From Sedimenticola thiotaurini (GTDB lineage: Bacteria; Pseudomonadota; Gammaproteobacteria; Chromatiales; Chromatiaceae): a stretch of 64,000 nt of DNA. A program made the translations under genes and the position numbers. Under the pieces are notes generated by a model. It was not told the origin of the DNA and ran no database searches. It saw only the letters and a list, made by a program, of their open reading frames with translations. The stretch spans positions 2,728,001-2,792,000 of the forward strand of contig NZ_CP011412.1 in NCBI RefSeq assembly GCF_001007875.1, written 5' to 3'. Positions 36,644 to 47,187 of the stretch are shown in pieces (the first letter of the stretch is position 1; each line of letters begins with the position of its first letter).

Positions 36644-38191
36644 TCACTCCCCGGCCGTCCCGGACTTATCCAGGCCCAGCCGGTAGAGATCGAGTCGGCG
36701 ATCCTTCAGGTTGGTGACCGAACCTTCGGTACTCAGCAGCTTCAGCTTCTCCAGGTCCACGTCGGCAAACAGGATCATCTCCGCATTCGGGGTCGCCTCG
36801 GCGATGGTCGCATCATGGGGGAAATAGACATCGGACGGGGAGAACACCGCCGACTGGGCATACTGGATGGCCACATTGTCCACCCGGGGCAGATTGCCCA
36901 CGCTGCCGCCGATCGCCACGTAGCACTCGTTTTCAATCGCCCGCGCCTGGGAGCAGATACGTACCCGCAGATAACCGTTCTTGGTATCGGTCCAGAACGG
37001 CACGAAAATGATCTGCACCCCCTGGTCGGCCAGCAGGCGGGCAAGCTCGGGAAACTCCACGTCGTAACAGGTGAGAATGCCGACTTTGCCGGCGTCGGTA
37101 TCGAATACCGATACGTCTCCGCCACCGTCGATCACCCAGTCGCGCCGCTCATGGGGGGTGATGTGGATCTTGTGCTGGGCGTCAATCCGACCATCCCGAT
37201 GCATCAGGTAGGCGATATTGTAGAGCTGGTCGCCCTCCATCACCGGCATGCTGCCGGCGATAATATTGATGTTGTACGTGACCGCCATCTGGGAGAATCG
37301 TGCCCGGATCTGCTCAGTAAAACCAGCCAGAAAGCGGATTGCCTGAACCGAATTTTTCTCCGGCGCCAGCCCCATCAGGGGGGCGCTGAAAAACTCCGGG
37401 AACAGGGCAAAATCGGACTGGTAATCGGACAGGGAGTCAACAAAGAACTCCGCCTGGCTCAACAGATCCTCCAGCGAGATCACCGCCCGCATCTGCCACT
37501 GCACGATGCCGATACGGACAATGCTCTTCTCGGCGCCATGGCTGAAGTCCCCATCCTCTTCGAACAGGATGTTGTGCCACTCCAGCAGGGTGGCGAACCC
37601 CCGGGACTTGGTATCCTCCGGCAGGTAACCGGACATCAGCCGTTTGACATCAAAATCATTGGCGAGCTGGAACGACAGAATCGGATCGTGCAGCTCACGC
37701 CGCTTCACCTTGTCGATATACTCCGCCACGCTGCACTCATTGGCGTGGCGGTTATAACCCGGGATACGCCCCCCGGCCAGAATCGCCTTCAGGTTGAGGG
37801 CACGGCACAACTCCTTGCGCGCATCGTACAGCCGCCGGCCCAGCCGGAAATCCCGGTAATCGGGGTGCACAAACACATCCAGGCCGTACAGGGCATCACC
37901 CTTCTCGTTGTGGCGGGCGATGTGCTGATCACTGACCAGATCACGGTATTTGTGTACAAAGGAGTAGCGGTGGTAATCGACCTTGATGGTCAGGGCGGCG
38001 GCCACGATCTTGCCGTTATCCTCGATACAGATCTGGCCATCCGGAAACGCCTTGATCAGTGCCTGGATGGTCTCCTTCGGCCAGGCACCGCCGATATCGG
38101 CATAGACCAGATCCATCAACTCGGCAACCTGGGCATAATCCTCCTGCTCGATAACGCGCAGTATAAGGTGGGTTTCGTTCTCTTCACGCAT
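36644..38191 (-). CDS. GNAT N-acetyltransferase / carbon-nitrogen hydrolase fusion
   Basis: The 515-residue protein joins an N-terminal GNAT domain (about 1-210, acetyl-CoA loop region VHPDYRDFRLGRRLYDARK) to a C-terminal nitrilase-superfamily domain (about 220-510). The hydrolase triad is visible: Glu in LFPEFF, Lys in AQHKIHITPHERRDW, Cys in LTCYDVEFPELARLL. This two-domain architecture is known, but its substrate is not. I favour ATG at 38191, with GGGA nearby; ATG at 38200 is nearly as likely. The frame runs further upstream without support. It is divergent from the DUF455 gene, with about 115 bases between. Confidence 0.9.
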   Translation of the reverse strand: MREENETHLILRVIEQEDYAQVAELMDLVYADIGGAWPKETIQALIKAFPDGQICIEDNGKIVAAALTIKVDYHRYSFVHKYRDLVSDQHIARHNEKGDALYGLDVFVHPDYRDFRLGRRLYDARKELCRALNLKAILAGGRIPGYNRHANECSVAEYIDKVKRRELHDPILSFQLANDFDVKRLMSGYLPEDTKSRGFATLLEWHNILFEEDGDFSHGAEKSIVRIGIVQWQMRAVISLEDLLSQAEFFVDSLSDYQSDFALFPEFFSAPLMGLAPEKNSVQAIRFLAGFTEQIRARFSQMAVTYNINIIAGSMPVMEGDQLYNIAYLMHRDGRIDAQHKIHITPHERRDWVIDGGGDVSVFDTDAGKVGILTCYDVEFPELARLLADQGVQIIFVPFWTDTKNGYLRVRICSQARAIENECYVAIGGSVGNLPRVDNVAIQYAQSAVFSPSDVYFPHDATIAEATPNAEMILFADVDLEKLKLLSTEGSVTNLKDRRLDLYRLGLDKSGTAGE

Positions 38192-38306
38192 GTTTTGCAT
38201 CCCGCTGACCACAGCCTGACTCGATGTCTCCAGTATATGCCAGTTCATCTGTCTGGCGGCAGCCGGAGTCGGTACAATAACCGGGCGCGCTCCGTCCAAC
38301 CCTGAA

Positions 38307-39137
38307 ATGCGCCCTGCAACCAACACCCGGGAGTCCGGTTTGACCAATCTTTTCGCCGCCGCCAAACACTGTTTTCTGCTCGCCGATCCGGATGAGAAGC
38401 TGGACGCCTCCCTGGCCCTGGTGGCCGATTGGCGGGCCGGCAATCTGAACTGGGACAGTGATGATGAGCCCGAGCAGTTCATGCAACCGGGCCGCCTGGA
38501 GCGCCCCATCCTGGTGCCGCCGCAACAGGTCAGCAAACGGGGCTTCGGCTCCCTGACCCGGCGGGCGGCCCTGATCCACGCCCTGGCCCATATCGAGCTG
38601 ACGGCGGTCAACCTGGCCTGGGACACCATCTACCGGTTTCGTGGTCTGCCCCGGGAGTATTACGAAGACTGGCTGCAGTGTGCCGGTGAGGAGAGTGAGC
38701 ACTTCCTCGCCCTGCGCGGCCAGCTGCGCGCCATGGGTTTTGACTATGGTGATTTCAGCGCCCATGACCAGTTGTGGGGCAGCGCGGTGGAGACCGCCCA
38801 TGAGCTGATGGACCGCATGGGTATCGTGCACCGGGTTTTCGAAGCGCGGGCGCTGGATGTGATACCGGGCACCCTGGAGAAGTTCCGGGAGCTGGGCGAC
38901 AGCCGTACCGTCTCCATACTGACCACCATCGCCAACGATGAGATCGGCCACGTCAGCGCCGGCACCCGCTGGTTCCGCTACCGCTGTGAACAGCAGGGGC
39001 TGGACCCGGACGACACGTTCTTCCAGCTGTTGCAGCGCTACCTGGGCCATGTCCCGCGCGGCCCGTTCAATCATGCAGCACGGCGGCAGTGTGGTTTCAG
39101 TGACAACGAACTGGCCCGCCTGGAAGCGGGCGGATAG
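38307..39137 (+). CDS. DUF455 family ferritin-like protein
   Basis: The 276 residues form a four-helix ferritin-like domain of the DUF455 group. Candidate metal ligands recur in four helices: IHALAHIELTAVNLAWD, GEESEHFLAL, FEARALDVIPG and ANDEIGHVSAG, which fits a carboxylate-bridged di-metal centre. The family is loosely related to tRNA hydroxylase MiaE but its reaction is unknown. Its 3' end is convergent with the yejK-like gene, 15 bases apart. Confidence 0.9.
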   Translation: MRPATNTRESGLTNLFAAAKHCFLLADPDEKLDASLALVADWRAGNLNWDSDDEPEQFMQPGRLERPILVPPQQVSKRGFGSLTRRAALIHALAHIELTAVNLAWDTIYRFRGLPREYYEDWLQCAGEESEHFLALRGQLRAMGFDYGDFSAHDQLWGSAVETAHELMDRMGIVHRVFEARALDVIPGTLEKFRELGDSRTVSILTTIANDEIGHVSAGTRWFRYRCEQQGLDPDDTFFQLLQRYLGHVPRGPFNHAARRQCGFSDNELARLEAGG

Positions 39138-39152
39138 GCGGGATGTCGGGGC

Positions 39153-40148
39153 CTACTCCTCTCCATGCCCGAGCAGCTGGCTGCGCAGCATTTTCGGCAG
39201 ACCGGTGATGCTCAGGGTATCGGTCTCGGGCTGATAATGGACCCGCTTGTTGAGCTGGTTGGAGGAGAAGCTGATCGCCAGATCCCGCTCCCGGCCGGCA
39301 AACCGGACATAGCGCTGCAGGCTCTTGCGGTCCAGTAACAGCCGACCCTCATCGGCGGGCAGATGGTCCGCCAGGTAGTTGGAGAAGGCGGCGTTGTCCA
39401 CCCCATCGAGTGCCTGGGACAGCTCGTTGATGGCCACCGGGGCATCCTGCCGATCCTGCTCCACGCAGTAGTTGACCACCTGGTTGCGGAAATCACTCAC
39501 CTGCTCTTCCGGCAGCTGCTGGGAGAAGGTCTCGATCCGCTCCAGAAAGTCCCGGGTGGCCGCGGCCTTGTCCACACCGGCGCTGAAACCGGCCAGCTGC
39601 TCCAGCAGTTCCGCCATGCCCCGGGCCCGGGAGGGGCTCATGGAGAGATAGGCGCCCCCCTCATCCCCCTGCCACAGCGTCAGATCCACCTTCAGGGCCA
39701 TCATCGAGGCACCGAAATCGAGGGTCAGCACCGGCTCGATCTCCTGCCGGTCATTGATGCGGCTGGCCACCCGCTGGCTCACCACAAACAGGTAGAACGC
39801 CTGCTGCTCATGCTGCTGCTCCAGCAGCAGAACCAGGTGACCGCGCAACTCGGCACCCTGCTCCTGCAACTGCTGCAACAGCTGTTGGGCCAGTTGCCTG
39901 CTGAGGGCGACGAAATCCTGCTGGCCGGTCACGAACCGCTCCAGCTCATGGGCCATTCCGCTCTCCCGGGCGGCATCCGAAAAGCGTCCGTGCTCCCGAT
40001 TGATACGGCCCAGGTAGGCCCGTTTCAGCTCTGCCGCCAGCTCCTCCACCGCCCCATCCACAGCCAGCTCGGCGTCGCGCAGACGCAGGGCCGGCGCGCC
40101 GCTCTCGTCGGGATGCAACTGGTGGGTGATGCAGTGGATGATGCTCAT
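39153..40148 (-). CDS. yejK: Nucleoid-associated protein YejK (NdpA) family
   Basis: The 331-residue product begins MSIIHCITHQLHP, followed by a long helical domain and the family C-terminus with RFAGRERDLAISFSSNQL. YejK homologues associate with the nucleoid, but their detailed role is unsettled. The start at 40148 is supported by GGAG upstream; the longer in-frame extension to 40238 is unlikely because it includes the promoter side of hslV. It is divergent from hslV. Confidence 0.88.
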   Translation of the reverse strand: MSIIHCITHQLHPDESGAPALRLRDAELAVDGAVEELAAELKRAYLGRINREHGRFSDAARESGMAHELERFVTGQQDFVALSRQLAQQLLQQLQEQGAELRGHLVLLLEQQHEQQAFYLFVVSQRVASRINDRQEIEPVLTLDFGASMMALKVDLTLWQGDEGGAYLSMSPSRARGMAELLEQLAGFSAGVDKAAATRDFLERIETFSQQLPEEQVSDFRNQVVNYCVEQDRQDAPVAINELSQALDGVDNAAFSNYLADHLPADEGRLLLDRKSLQRYVRFAGRERDLAISFSSNQLNKRVHYQPETDTLSITGLPKMLRSQLLGHGEE

Positions 40149-40242
40149 GTGAACTCCGCAAAGGCTAAACGACAGGACAGTCCCGGGACAGGCGCGGATT
40201 ATACCCGTAAAAAGGTCGTACCGGATCGCCCCGGCCAATAGC

Positions 40243-40271
40243 CTTGAAAATGGCGGTTATTCTCCCCATGT
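40243..40271 (+). promoter_or_regulatory. Sigma-32 heat-shock promoter of hslVU
   Basis: CTTGAAA (40243-40249), a 14-base spacer and CCCCATGT (40264-40271) match the E. coli sigma-32 consensus (CTTGAAA, 12-14 bases, CCCCATNT) almost exactly. It lies 45 bases before the hslV GTG, consistent with hslVU being a classic heat-shock operon. Confidence 0.9.
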
Positions 40272-40316
40272 TGGATCGGTTAGAATAGCCATTACTGATT
40301 AACAAGGGGCAACGCA

Positions 40317-40862
40317 GTGGAGCCGATCAAGGGCACAACAATTCTCTCAATCCGCCGTAACGGCAAGGTGGTGATCGGCGGCGACGGCCAGGTCTCCATG
40401 GGCAACACCGTCATGAAGGGCAATGCCCGCAAGGTGCGCCGGCTCTACAAAAACCAGGTACTGGCCGGCTTTGCCGGTGCCACCGCCGACGCCTTCACCC
40501 TGTTTGAACGGTTTGAGGCGAAACTGGAGAAACACCACGGCCACCTGATGCGTGCCGCAGTGGAACTGGCCAAGGACTGGCGCACCGATCGGACCCTGCG
40601 CAAGCTGGAGGCGCTGCTGCTGGTGGCAGACAAAACCGCTTCGCTGATGATCACCGGCCTGGGTGACGTGATCGAGCCGGAAGATAACCTGATGGCCATC
40701 GGTTCCGGCGGTCCCTTCGCCCAGGCAGCGGCCAAGGCGCTGCTGCACAACACCGATCTGAGCGCCCGGGAGATTGTCGAGAAGGGTCTCGGCATCGCCG
40801 CCGATATCTGCGTCTTCACCAACCACAACCTCGTCATCGAAGAACTCGATGCAGAAGAGTAA
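40317..40862 (+). CDS. hslV: ATP-dependent protease subunit HslV (ClpQ)
   Basis: HslV forms the dodecameric proteolytic core of the HslUV protease. The 181-residue product has a short propeptide MEPIKG before the catalytic N-terminal Thr7 ([21 protein letters not shown]). The rest carries NARKVRRLY and [16 protein letters not shown]. It begins with GTG, preceded by AAGGGG. hslU follows after 12 bases. Confidence 0.97.
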   Translation: MEPIKGTTILSIRRNGKVVIGGDGQVSMGNTVMKGNARKVRRLYKNQVLAGFAGATADAFTLFERFEAKLEKHHGHLMRAAVELAKDWRTDRTLRKLEALLLVADKTASLMITGLGDVIEPEDNLMAIGSGGPFAQAAAKALLHNTDLSAREIVEKGLGIAADICVFTNHNLVIEELDAEE

Positions 40863-40874
40863 TTCCTGAACATC

Positions 40875-42203
40875 ATGCCTGAATTGACACCCCAACAGAT
40901 CGTCCAGGAGCTGGACAAGCACATTATTGGCCAGTCGGCCGCCAAGCGCGCCGTTGCCATCGCCCTGCGTAACCGTTGGCGGCGCAGCCAGGTGGATGAG
41001 GCGCTGCGCAGTGAGATCACACCGAAGAACATCCTCATGATCGGCCCCACCGGAGTCGGCAAGACCGAAATCGCCCGACGTCTGGCCAAACTGGCCAACG
41101 CGCCCTTTATCAAGATCGAGGCCACCAAGTTCACCGAGGTGGGCTACGTAGGCCGGGATGTGGACTCCATTATCCGGGACCTGGCCGATTCCGCCATGAA
41201 GATGGTGCGGGAGCAGGCGCTGGAGAAAGTCAAGGATCAGGCCGCCGACGCGGCGGAAGAGCGGGTGCTGGATGTACTGCTGCCCCGCCCCAGCAGCTGG
41301 GAGAGCGACAGCAGCAGTGCGGTGGGCGCCTCCACCCGGGACAAGTTCCGGGTCAAGCTGCGTAACGGCGAGCTGGATGAGAAGGAGATCGAGATCGAGG
41401 TCTCGGGCGCCGCCCTCGGGGTAGAGATCATGGCCCCGCCGGGCATGGAGGAGATGACCAGCCAGCTGCAGGGGCTGTTCCAGAACATCGGTGGCGGGCG
41501 CACCCAGAAGCGCAAGCTGCGGGTCAAGGACGCCCTGCGCATCCTGCAGGATGAAGAGGCGGCCAAGCTGGTCAATGACGAGGACCTGAAGCTGCAGGCC
41601 CTGGAGAAGGTGGAACAGCAGGGTATCGTGTTCCTGGACGAGCTGGACAAAGTGGCCGCCCGCTCCGAGCACGGTGGTCCCGATGTCTCCCGCCAGGGCG
41701 TTCAGCGGGATCTGCTGCCGCTGGTGGAGGGCTGTACCGTCTCCACCAAACAGGGCATGGTGCGCACCGACCACATCCTGTTCATCGCCTCCGGCGCCTT
41801 CCACCTGGCCAAGCCGTCGGACCTGATCCCCGAGCTGCAGGGGCGGCTGCCGATCCGGGTCGAGCTGGATGCCCTGACCACGGAGGATTTCATCCGTATC
41901 CTGACCGAACCGGATGCCTCCCTGACCGAACAGTATATCGCCCTGATGGCGACCGAGGGGGTCAAACTCAATTTCACCGAGGAGGGCATCCGGCGTATTG
42001 CCGAGGTCGCCTGGCAGGTCAACGAAGGTACCGAGAATATCGGCGCCCGCCGCCTGCATACGGTGATGGAACGGCTGTTGGAGGGTATCTCCTTCACCGC
42101 CACCGAGGTACCCGGCAGCAGCGTCACCATCGATGCCGCCTATGTAGACAACAATCTCTCCGAGCTGGCCTCGGATGAGGATCTCAGCCGGTTCATCCTG
42201 TAG
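40875..42203 (+). CDS. hslU: ATP-dependent protease ATPase subunit HslU (ClpY)
   Basis: HslU is the AAA+ unfoldase of the HslUV complex. The 442 residues start [20 protein letters not shown] and carry Walker [18 protein letters not shown], the pore motif EVGYVGRDV, the I-domain insertion (about 110-240), Walker [10 protein letters not shown] and the sensor/arginine-finger region GRLPIRVEL. Full length; C-terminus DEDLSRFIL as needed to activate HslV. Confidence 0.97.
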   Translation: MPELTPQQIVQELDKHIIGQSAAKRAVAIALRNRWRRSQVDEALRSEITPKNILMIGPTGVGKTEIARRLAKLANAPFIKIEATKFTEVGYVGRDVDSIIRDLADSAMKMVREQALEKVKDQAADAAEERVLDVLLPRPSSWESDSSSAVGASTRDKFRVKLRNGELDEKEIEIEVSGAALGVEIMAPPGMEEMTSQLQGLFQNIGGGRTQKRKLRVKDALRILQDEEAAKLVNDEDLKLQALEKVEQQGIVFLDELDKVAARSEHGGPDVSRQGVQRDLLPLVEGCTVSTKQGMVRTDHILFIASGAFHLAKPSDLIPELQGRLPIRVELDALTTEDFIRILTEPDASLTEQYIALMATEGVKLNFTEEGIRRIAEVAWQVNEGTENIGARRLHTVMERLLEGISFTATEVPGSSVTIDAAYVDNNLSELASDEDLSRFIL

Positions 42204-42214
42204 GAGTAGATGAG

Positions 42215-42580
42215 ATGTCCAAACACGTACCCATTGAACTTAATCTTCACCAGCACTCACGCGTTCTCGAAGTGAGCTTTGACGACGGCGCCAGATTCAA
42301 ACTGCCGTGCGAATACCTGCGGGTCTTCTCCCCTTCCGCCGAGGTGATGGGCCACGGGCCCGGGCAGGAGGTGCTGCAGATCGGCAAGGAGGATGTGAAT
42401 ATCGCCCAGATCACCCCGGTGGGTAACTACGCGGTGGTGCTCCATTTCGATGACGAGCACAACACCGGCATCTACTCCTGGGAGTATCTCTACAGCCTGG
42501 GCGCCAACTATGAGCAGAACTGGCAGAGCTATCTGAAACGCCTGGAAGAGGCCGGCCACCAGCGTAAGGCGACCAACTGA
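42215..42580 (+). CDS. DUF971 (GBBH-like N-terminal) domain protein
   Basis: The 121-residue protein is one DUF971 domain (LEVSFDDGARFKLPCEYLRVFSPSAEV and GNYAVVLHFDDEHNTGIYSWEYL), the fold found at the N-terminus of gamma-butyrobetaine hydroxylase. Stand-alone copies are often near Fe-S or MRP/ApbC genes and may bind iron-sulfur assembly partners. Here it sits 11 bases after hslU and before ubiE. Confidence 0.9.
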   Translation: MSKHVPIELNLHQHSRVLEVSFDDGARFKLPCEYLRVFSPSAEVMGHGPGQEVLQIGKEDVNIAQITPVGNYAVVLHFDDEHNTGIYSWEYLYSLGANYEQNWQSYLKRLEEAGHQRKATN

Positions 42581-42730
42581 CCGGGTCCGCAATCGGATGC
42601 CGTTGGGCATCCGGCGGGCCTGGGTAATCCGGAAAGCCGGCCATTTGTTCCTGAAATGGCAAAAACCCTATACACTCTGCACCATTCAGCAGTCACTGCA
42701 TCCACCACTCAATCTGTTCAAGGCAGCAAC

Positions 42731-43480
42731 ATGACGGAGAATGAATCCACCCACTTTGGTTTCCAGACCATCAAGGCCGAGGAAAAGGCACAACGCGTGC
42801 GGGCCGTGTTTGACTCCGTGGCGTCCCGCTATGACCTGATGAACGACCTGATGTCGTTTGGCATTCACCGGCTCTGGAAACGTTTTGCGGTGGAGCTGGC
42901 GGGCATCCGGCGCGGTCAGAAGATCCTCGATCTGGCCTCCGGCACCGGCGATCTGGCGGCCCGGTTCGCCGGCCTGGTGGGGCCCGATGGGCTGGTGGTG
43001 ATGACCGATATCAACGAATCCATGCTCAATCAGGGCCGGGTTCGCATGGCCGATGAAGGGCTGGTGGGCAATGTCTGTTACACCCAGGTAAACGCCGAGC
43101 AGATCCCGTTTCCCGACAACAGTTTCGACTGCATCACCATCGCTTTCGGCCTGCGTAACGTGACTGACAAACAGCAGGCACTGAACGAGATGTATCGGGT
43201 TCTGCGACCGGGCGGCCGGGTACTGGTGCTGGAGTTTTCCCACCCCCGTGGTAAACCGTTGCAGAGCCTGTATGACTTCTACTCTTTCAAATTCCTGCCC
43301 AAGATCGGCAAGGTGGTGGCCAATGACGAGGCCAGCTACCGCTATCTGGCGGAATCTATCCGTATGCATCCGGACCAGGATACCCTCAAGGGCATGATGG
43401 AGCAGGCCGGCCTGGAGCGCTGCGATTATCACAACCTGACGGGCGGCATCGTCGCCGTCCATCGTGGTTTCAAGCTTTAA
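42731..43480 (+). CDS. ubiE: UbiE C-methyltransferase
   Basis: UbiE methylates C2 of the demethylated benzoquinol intermediate in ubiquinone synthesis (and demethylmenaquinone). The 249 residues have the SAM motif [33 protein letters not shown] and the C-terminal [13 protein letters not shown] typical of the family. I start at 42731 ([12 protein letters not shown]); upstream frame sequence is not conserved-looking. First gene of ubiE-ubiJ-ubiB. Confidence 0.96.
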   Translation: MTENESTHFGFQTIKAEEKAQRVRAVFDSVASRYDLMNDLMSFGIHRLWKRFAVELAGIRRGQKILDLASGTGDLAARFAGLVGPDGLVVMTDINESMLNQGRVRMADEGLVGNVCYTQVNAEQIPFPDNSFDCITIAFGLRNVTDKQQALNEMYRVLRPGGRVLVLEFSHPRGKPLQSLYDFYSFKFLPKIGKVVANDEASYRYLAESIRMHPDQDTLKGMMEQAGLERCDYHNLTGGIVAVHRGFKL

Positions 43481-43495
43481 CCGGACGCGACAGCC

Positions 43496-44128
43496 ATGAG
43501 TCTCTCCGGAGTCGCCATCGCCGGCCTCGAACAGGCCTTCAACCGCTATCTCAACCTGGATCCGGCGGCTGCGGCAAAGATGGCCCGGCTGCACGGTAAA
43601 GTGATCGCCTTCGAGCTGTCCGGGCTGAACCAGACCATCTACCTGATCCCCGGTCCCGCCGGCGTACAGCTGTTCACCCGTTGCGAAGATGAACCGGACT
43701 GCACCCTGCAGGGCACACCGCTGGCCCTGGCCCGCATGGGCAACCAGGCCACCAGTTCCGACCAGCTGTTCAGCGGCGCGGTGAAGATCAGCGGTGATAC
43801 CGACCTCGCCCATCAACTGGGCAAGATCCTGGGCGGCATGTCGATCGACTGGGAGGCCCAGCTGGGCCGCTACACCGGCAGCCTGGTGGCCGAAGATGTG
43901 GCCGGTGTGGTCCGCCAGCTGGGTGGCTGGGGTCGCCGCACCCTGGATACCCTGGAGCTGGACCTGCAGGAACTGCTGCAAAAGGAGCTGAAGATACTCC
44001 CGGAACGGAGTGAGGTGGAACAGTTTCTGGCCGCGGTGGATGCGCTGCGGGACGATGTGGAACGCCTGGAAGCCCGGCTCAAACTGCTGGAACCCAACAA
44101 GCACAATCCCCACGAGGAGACCCCGTGA
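43496..44128 (+). CDS. ubiJ: Ubiquinone biosynthesis accessory factor UbiJ
   Basis: UbiJ is a lipid-binding SCP2-domain protein of the soluble Ubi complex. The 210 residues have an SCP2 domain (about 15-115, [25 protein letters not shown] split as LALARMG and [10 protein letters not shown]) and a helical C-terminal region. It is flanked by ubiE and ubiB and overlaps ubiB by four bases, the E. coli order. Confidence 0.92.
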   Translation: MSLSGVAIAGLEQAFNRYLNLDPAAAAKMARLHGKVIAFELSGLNQTIYLIPGPAGVQLFTRCEDEPDCTLQGTPLALARMGNQATSSDQLFSGAVKISGDTDLAHQLGKILGGMSIDWEAQLGRYTGSLVAEDVAGVVRQLGGWGRRTLDTLELDLQELLQKELKILPERSEVEQFLAAVDALRDDVERLEARLKLLEPNKHNPHEETP

Positions 44129-45780
44129 TCCGTCCCACCGAGGCGCTGCGCCTGCTGCATATCAACTGGGTGCTGCTGCGCCATGGCCTGGATGAAGTGA
44201 TCCTGGCCACCCACCTGTTCCGACCGGTCCGTTTTCTGCTCTACCTGTCGCCCTTCTACTGGCTGCGTCGGGGCAAGCTGCCGCCTTACCCGGTGCGCAT
44301 TCGCCGGGCACTGGAAGACCTGGGACCGATCTTCATCAAGTTCGGCCAGATCCTCTCCACCCGCCGCGACCTGCTACCGGCTGATATCGCCGATGAACTG
44401 GCCAAGCTGCAGGACGCGGTGCCACCTTTCTCCGGCCAACAGGCGCGACGCATCATCGAGCAGGCGTTCGGCTACCCCATTGAAGACGTGCTGGACTCCT
44501 TCGATGAGACGCCCCTCGCCTCGGCCTCCATCGCCCAGGTCCATACCGCCACCCTGAAGGATGGTAAAGAGGTGGTGGTCAAGGTGCTGCGCCCGGATAT
44601 CGAGCGGATCATCCGGCGCGATGTGGGCCTGCTCTATATCATTGCCGGGCTGGCCGATCGCTACTGGAAGGATGGCCGCCGTCTGCGTCCCATCGAGGTG
44701 GTGCGGGATTATGAGAAGACCATCCTGGACGAGCTGGACCTGCAGCGGGAAGCGGCCAATGCCGCTCAGCTGCGGCGCAACTGGGAAGGTAGTGACATCC
44801 TGTTCGTACCGGAGATTTACTGGGATTACACCCGCCATAATGTACTGGTGATGGAGCGCATCCACGGCATCCCGGTGGGCAATATCGCCGCCCTCAAGGC
44901 CGCCGGCATCAGCATGGAGCAGCTCGGTATCCAGGGGGTGGAGATCTTCTTCACCCAGGTGTTCCGGGACAACTTCTTCCATGCCGACATGCATCCGGGC
45001 AATATTTTCGTGGAACCCGGTGGCCGCTACATCGCGGTGGATTTCGGTATTGTCGGCTCCCTGACCACCGAGGATCAGCGCTACCTGGCGGAGAATCTGC
45101 TGGCCTTCTTCAACCGGGACTACTACCGGGTCGCAGAGCTGCATGTGGAATCCGGCTGGGTGCCCGCCGGCACCCGGGTGGAGGAGTTTGAATCGGCCAT
45201 CCGCTCGGTCTGTGAGCCGATCTTCAACAAGCCCCTGCGGGAGATCTCCTTCGGCCACTTCCTGATCAACCTGTTCCAGACCGCGCGCCGCTTCGATATG
45301 GAGGTGCAGCCCCAGCTGGTGCTATTGCAGAAGACCCTGCTCTATATCGAGGGACTGGGCCGACAGCTCTACCCGGAACTGGATCTCTGGGCCACCGCCA
45401 AACCGTTCCTGGAGCGCTGGATGAAAGAGCAGGTGGGCCCCAAGGCGTTCACCCGCAAGCTGAAAAAGAACCTGCCCATCATGACCGAGTATGCCGCCGA
45501 CATGCCGATCCTGCTGCACAAGGTGCTGCTGGACGCGGCCGAGGGTCGCCTGCAACTGAACTGGAAATCGGCTGAGCTGGAGCAGCTGCGCCAGGACAAC
45601 CGACGCCATCAACGCCATCTGCTGACCGCCATCAGCGGCGCCAGCCTGCTGCTGACCGGTACTCTGCTACTGCTGCTCGGTCCCGGTCAACTGCTGCCCG
45701 CCAGCGTAGTCACCCCCGCCGGTATCGGTCTTGCGGGCCTGGGCGGCCTGGCCCTGATCCGCACCTGGTTCAAGGCCTGA
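44125..45780 (+). CDS. ubiB: UbiB protein-kinase-like ubiquinone factor
   Basis: UbiB is an atypical kinase-like ATPase of the ABC1/ADCK family supporting ubiquinone synthesis. The 551-residue protein has the KxGQ motif ([13 protein letters not shown]), an A-rich loop ([14 protein letters not shown]) replacing the kinase P-loop, and the HADMHPGN and [10 protein letters not shown] catalytic motifs. Two C-terminal membrane segments anchor it ([18 protein letters not shown] and later). The GTG start overlaps ubiJ. The tatABC genes that follow in E. coli are absent. Confidence 0.95.
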   Translation: MIRPTEALRLLHINWVLLRHGLDEVILATHLFRPVRFLLYLSPFYWLRRGKLPPYPVRIRRALEDLGPIFIKFGQILSTRRDLLPADIADELAKLQDAVPPFSGQQARRIIEQAFGYPIEDVLDSFDETPLASASIAQVHTATLKDGKEVVVKVLRPDIERIIRRDVGLLYIIAGLADRYWKDGRRLRPIEVVRDYEKTILDELDLQREAANAAQLRRNWEGSDILFVPEIYWDYTRHNVLVMERIHGIPVGNIAALKAAGISMEQLGIQGVEIFFTQVFRDNFFHADMHPGNIFVEPGGRYIAVDFGIVGSLTTEDQRYLAENLLAFFNRDYYRVAELHVESGWVPAGTRVEEFESAIRSVCEPIFNKPLREISFGHFLINLFQTARRFDMEVQPQLVLLQKTLLYIEGLGRQLYPELDLWATAKPFLERWMKEQVGPKAFTRKLKKNLPIMTEYAADMPILLHKVLLDAAEGRLQLNWKSAELEQLRQDNRRHQRHLLTAISGASLLLTGTLLLLLGPGQLLPASVVTPAGIGLAGLGGLALIRTWFKA

Positions 45781-45789
45781 CCGCACCTC

Positions 45790-47187
45790 TCAGGAGTCGC
45801 CGGACGCCGAATCCTTGCGGTTCATCTGGCGTAACGTCGACCAGGCCATCCAGCCCAGCAACAGTGTGGCCAGTATCAGCACTCCCCAGAGAGACCACTG
45901 CTTCCAGTCGTACACCTGACGAATTTCCAGGGCGGCCCGCCCGGCCAGCTCAAACGGTTGGCCGGCACGGATCTGTTCACTCACCAGTTGGCCACGTTCA
46001 AGCTCGCTGAAATCGGCCAGCAGGGAGCTGGCTGACGGCAAGCCGGCCGCTGCACTGCCGTAGGCCAGCAGGTAGGGGCCGTCACCCCGGGCGGAAAAGC
46101 GCAGCCGGTGGGGAGTCCAGCCAACCCGGATGGTGGGCTGTTGACGACCCAGCCCACCGCTGGCCGCATCCACGGTCAAACGCCAGTAACGGTCCGTGAC
46201 GCGCCCGACCGGAAGGGCCGTCTGTTCCAGGGGTGTCTCCTGAACCAGCAGCCGGTAGATGGTACCCTGGGCGCGCTGCACCCAGGGGGACCCCGGCGCA
46301 GGACGGGAATAGAGCGTGGCCCGGGTGATGGTATTGGACTCCGCCGGCAGCAGTTCGACCGCGCGCACCGGCAACGGACCGGGCAACTCGAACAGGTACT
46401 CTCCCTCCTGTGCACCGGAATAGAGTGTGTCAACCGCCAACAGCACCGGTGGCCGCGCTGAACCATTCTCCTGGATCACGGCATCAACGGCGCTCAACGC
46501 CAGGGGCATGTCGCCGCTGACCGGGGTCAGGCGGAGAAAGCGCTGGGTCACACCCTGCAGCGGGATCTCGGCCCGCACCAAGCGTTCACCGGCAAACGCC
46601 AGATCGGCCATAACCGCCGCCCCCGGCAGCGCACGCCAGTGGGTCAGGTCGTCACTCTGCTCCAACCGGAGTCGTTTGATGAAACCGGTTGACGCATCCG
46701 CCCAACGGAGCTGCAGTCGACGGATCGTGAGCGGTCGCTCGCCCTGCCAAAGCTGCAGCAGATAACCGCGCAACACCTCCTCCCGGTCGCGCTGCAGCTG
46801 GTGTTGTTCCAGGCTCATGGAGCCGGAGCTGTCCTGTCGGCTGATGCGCATGGAGAGCAGTTGCAGATCCGCCGTCCGACTGCCATACAGCGGGAACAGG
46901 GCCACCGGCTCAATCCGTTCACGATCCGGCAGCTGCGCCGTCGGCAGTGTCAGTTCATGGGGTAACCGGTCCCCCTGGCCGTTAAACAGACGCAGATCAC
47001 CCAGGTCAGCACGCTGCACACCCCGGTAGACCGCCAGGGGTAATTCCAGTTGGTAGAACGGACTGGCGGCCGCCGGTTGCAGCCGGATACCCCAGGCGAA
47101 GTCGTCCTGTTCCAGGCCCTTAGGCGAATCGGCCAGCAACTGGCCACCGCACAGCAGGGTCAACATCAGACAGACCCATCTCATCAT
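45790..47187 (-). CDS. DUF3999 family membrane-anchored protein
   Basis: The 465-residue protein has a signal peptide (WVCLMLTLLCGGQLLAD), a long beta-rich periplasmic region of the DUF3999 type (YQLELPLAVYRGVQRADLGDLRLFN at the start) and one C-terminal membrane helix (WSLWGVLILATLLLGWMAW) with a short basic tail. The start ATG at 47187 overlaps the DUF2339 stop by four bases with AGGAGG just upstream. Coupling to DUF2339 is common, suggesting the two form one complex; function unknown. Confidence 0.85.
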   Translation of the reverse strand: MMRWVCLMLTLLCGGQLLADSPKGLEQDDFAWGIRLQPAAASPFYQLELPLAVYRGVQRADLGDLRLFNGQGDRLPHELTLPTAQLPDRERIEPVALFPLYGSRTADLQLLSMRISRQDSSGSMSLEQHQLQRDREEVLRGYLLQLWQGERPLTIRRLQLRWADASTGFIKRLRLEQSDDLTHWRALPGAAVMADLAFAGERLVRAEIPLQGVTQRFLRLTPVSGDMPLALSAVDAVIQENGSARPPVLLAVDTLYSGAQEGEYLFELPGPLPVRAVELLPAESNTITRATLYSRPAPGSPWVQRAQGTIYRLLVQETPLEQTALPVGRVTDRYWRLTVDAASGGLGRQQPTIRVGWTPHRLRFSARGDGPYLLAYGSAAAGLPSASSLLADFSELERGQLVSEQIRAGQPFELAGRAALEIRQVYDWKQWSLWGVLILATLLLGWMAWSTLRQMNRKDSASGDS

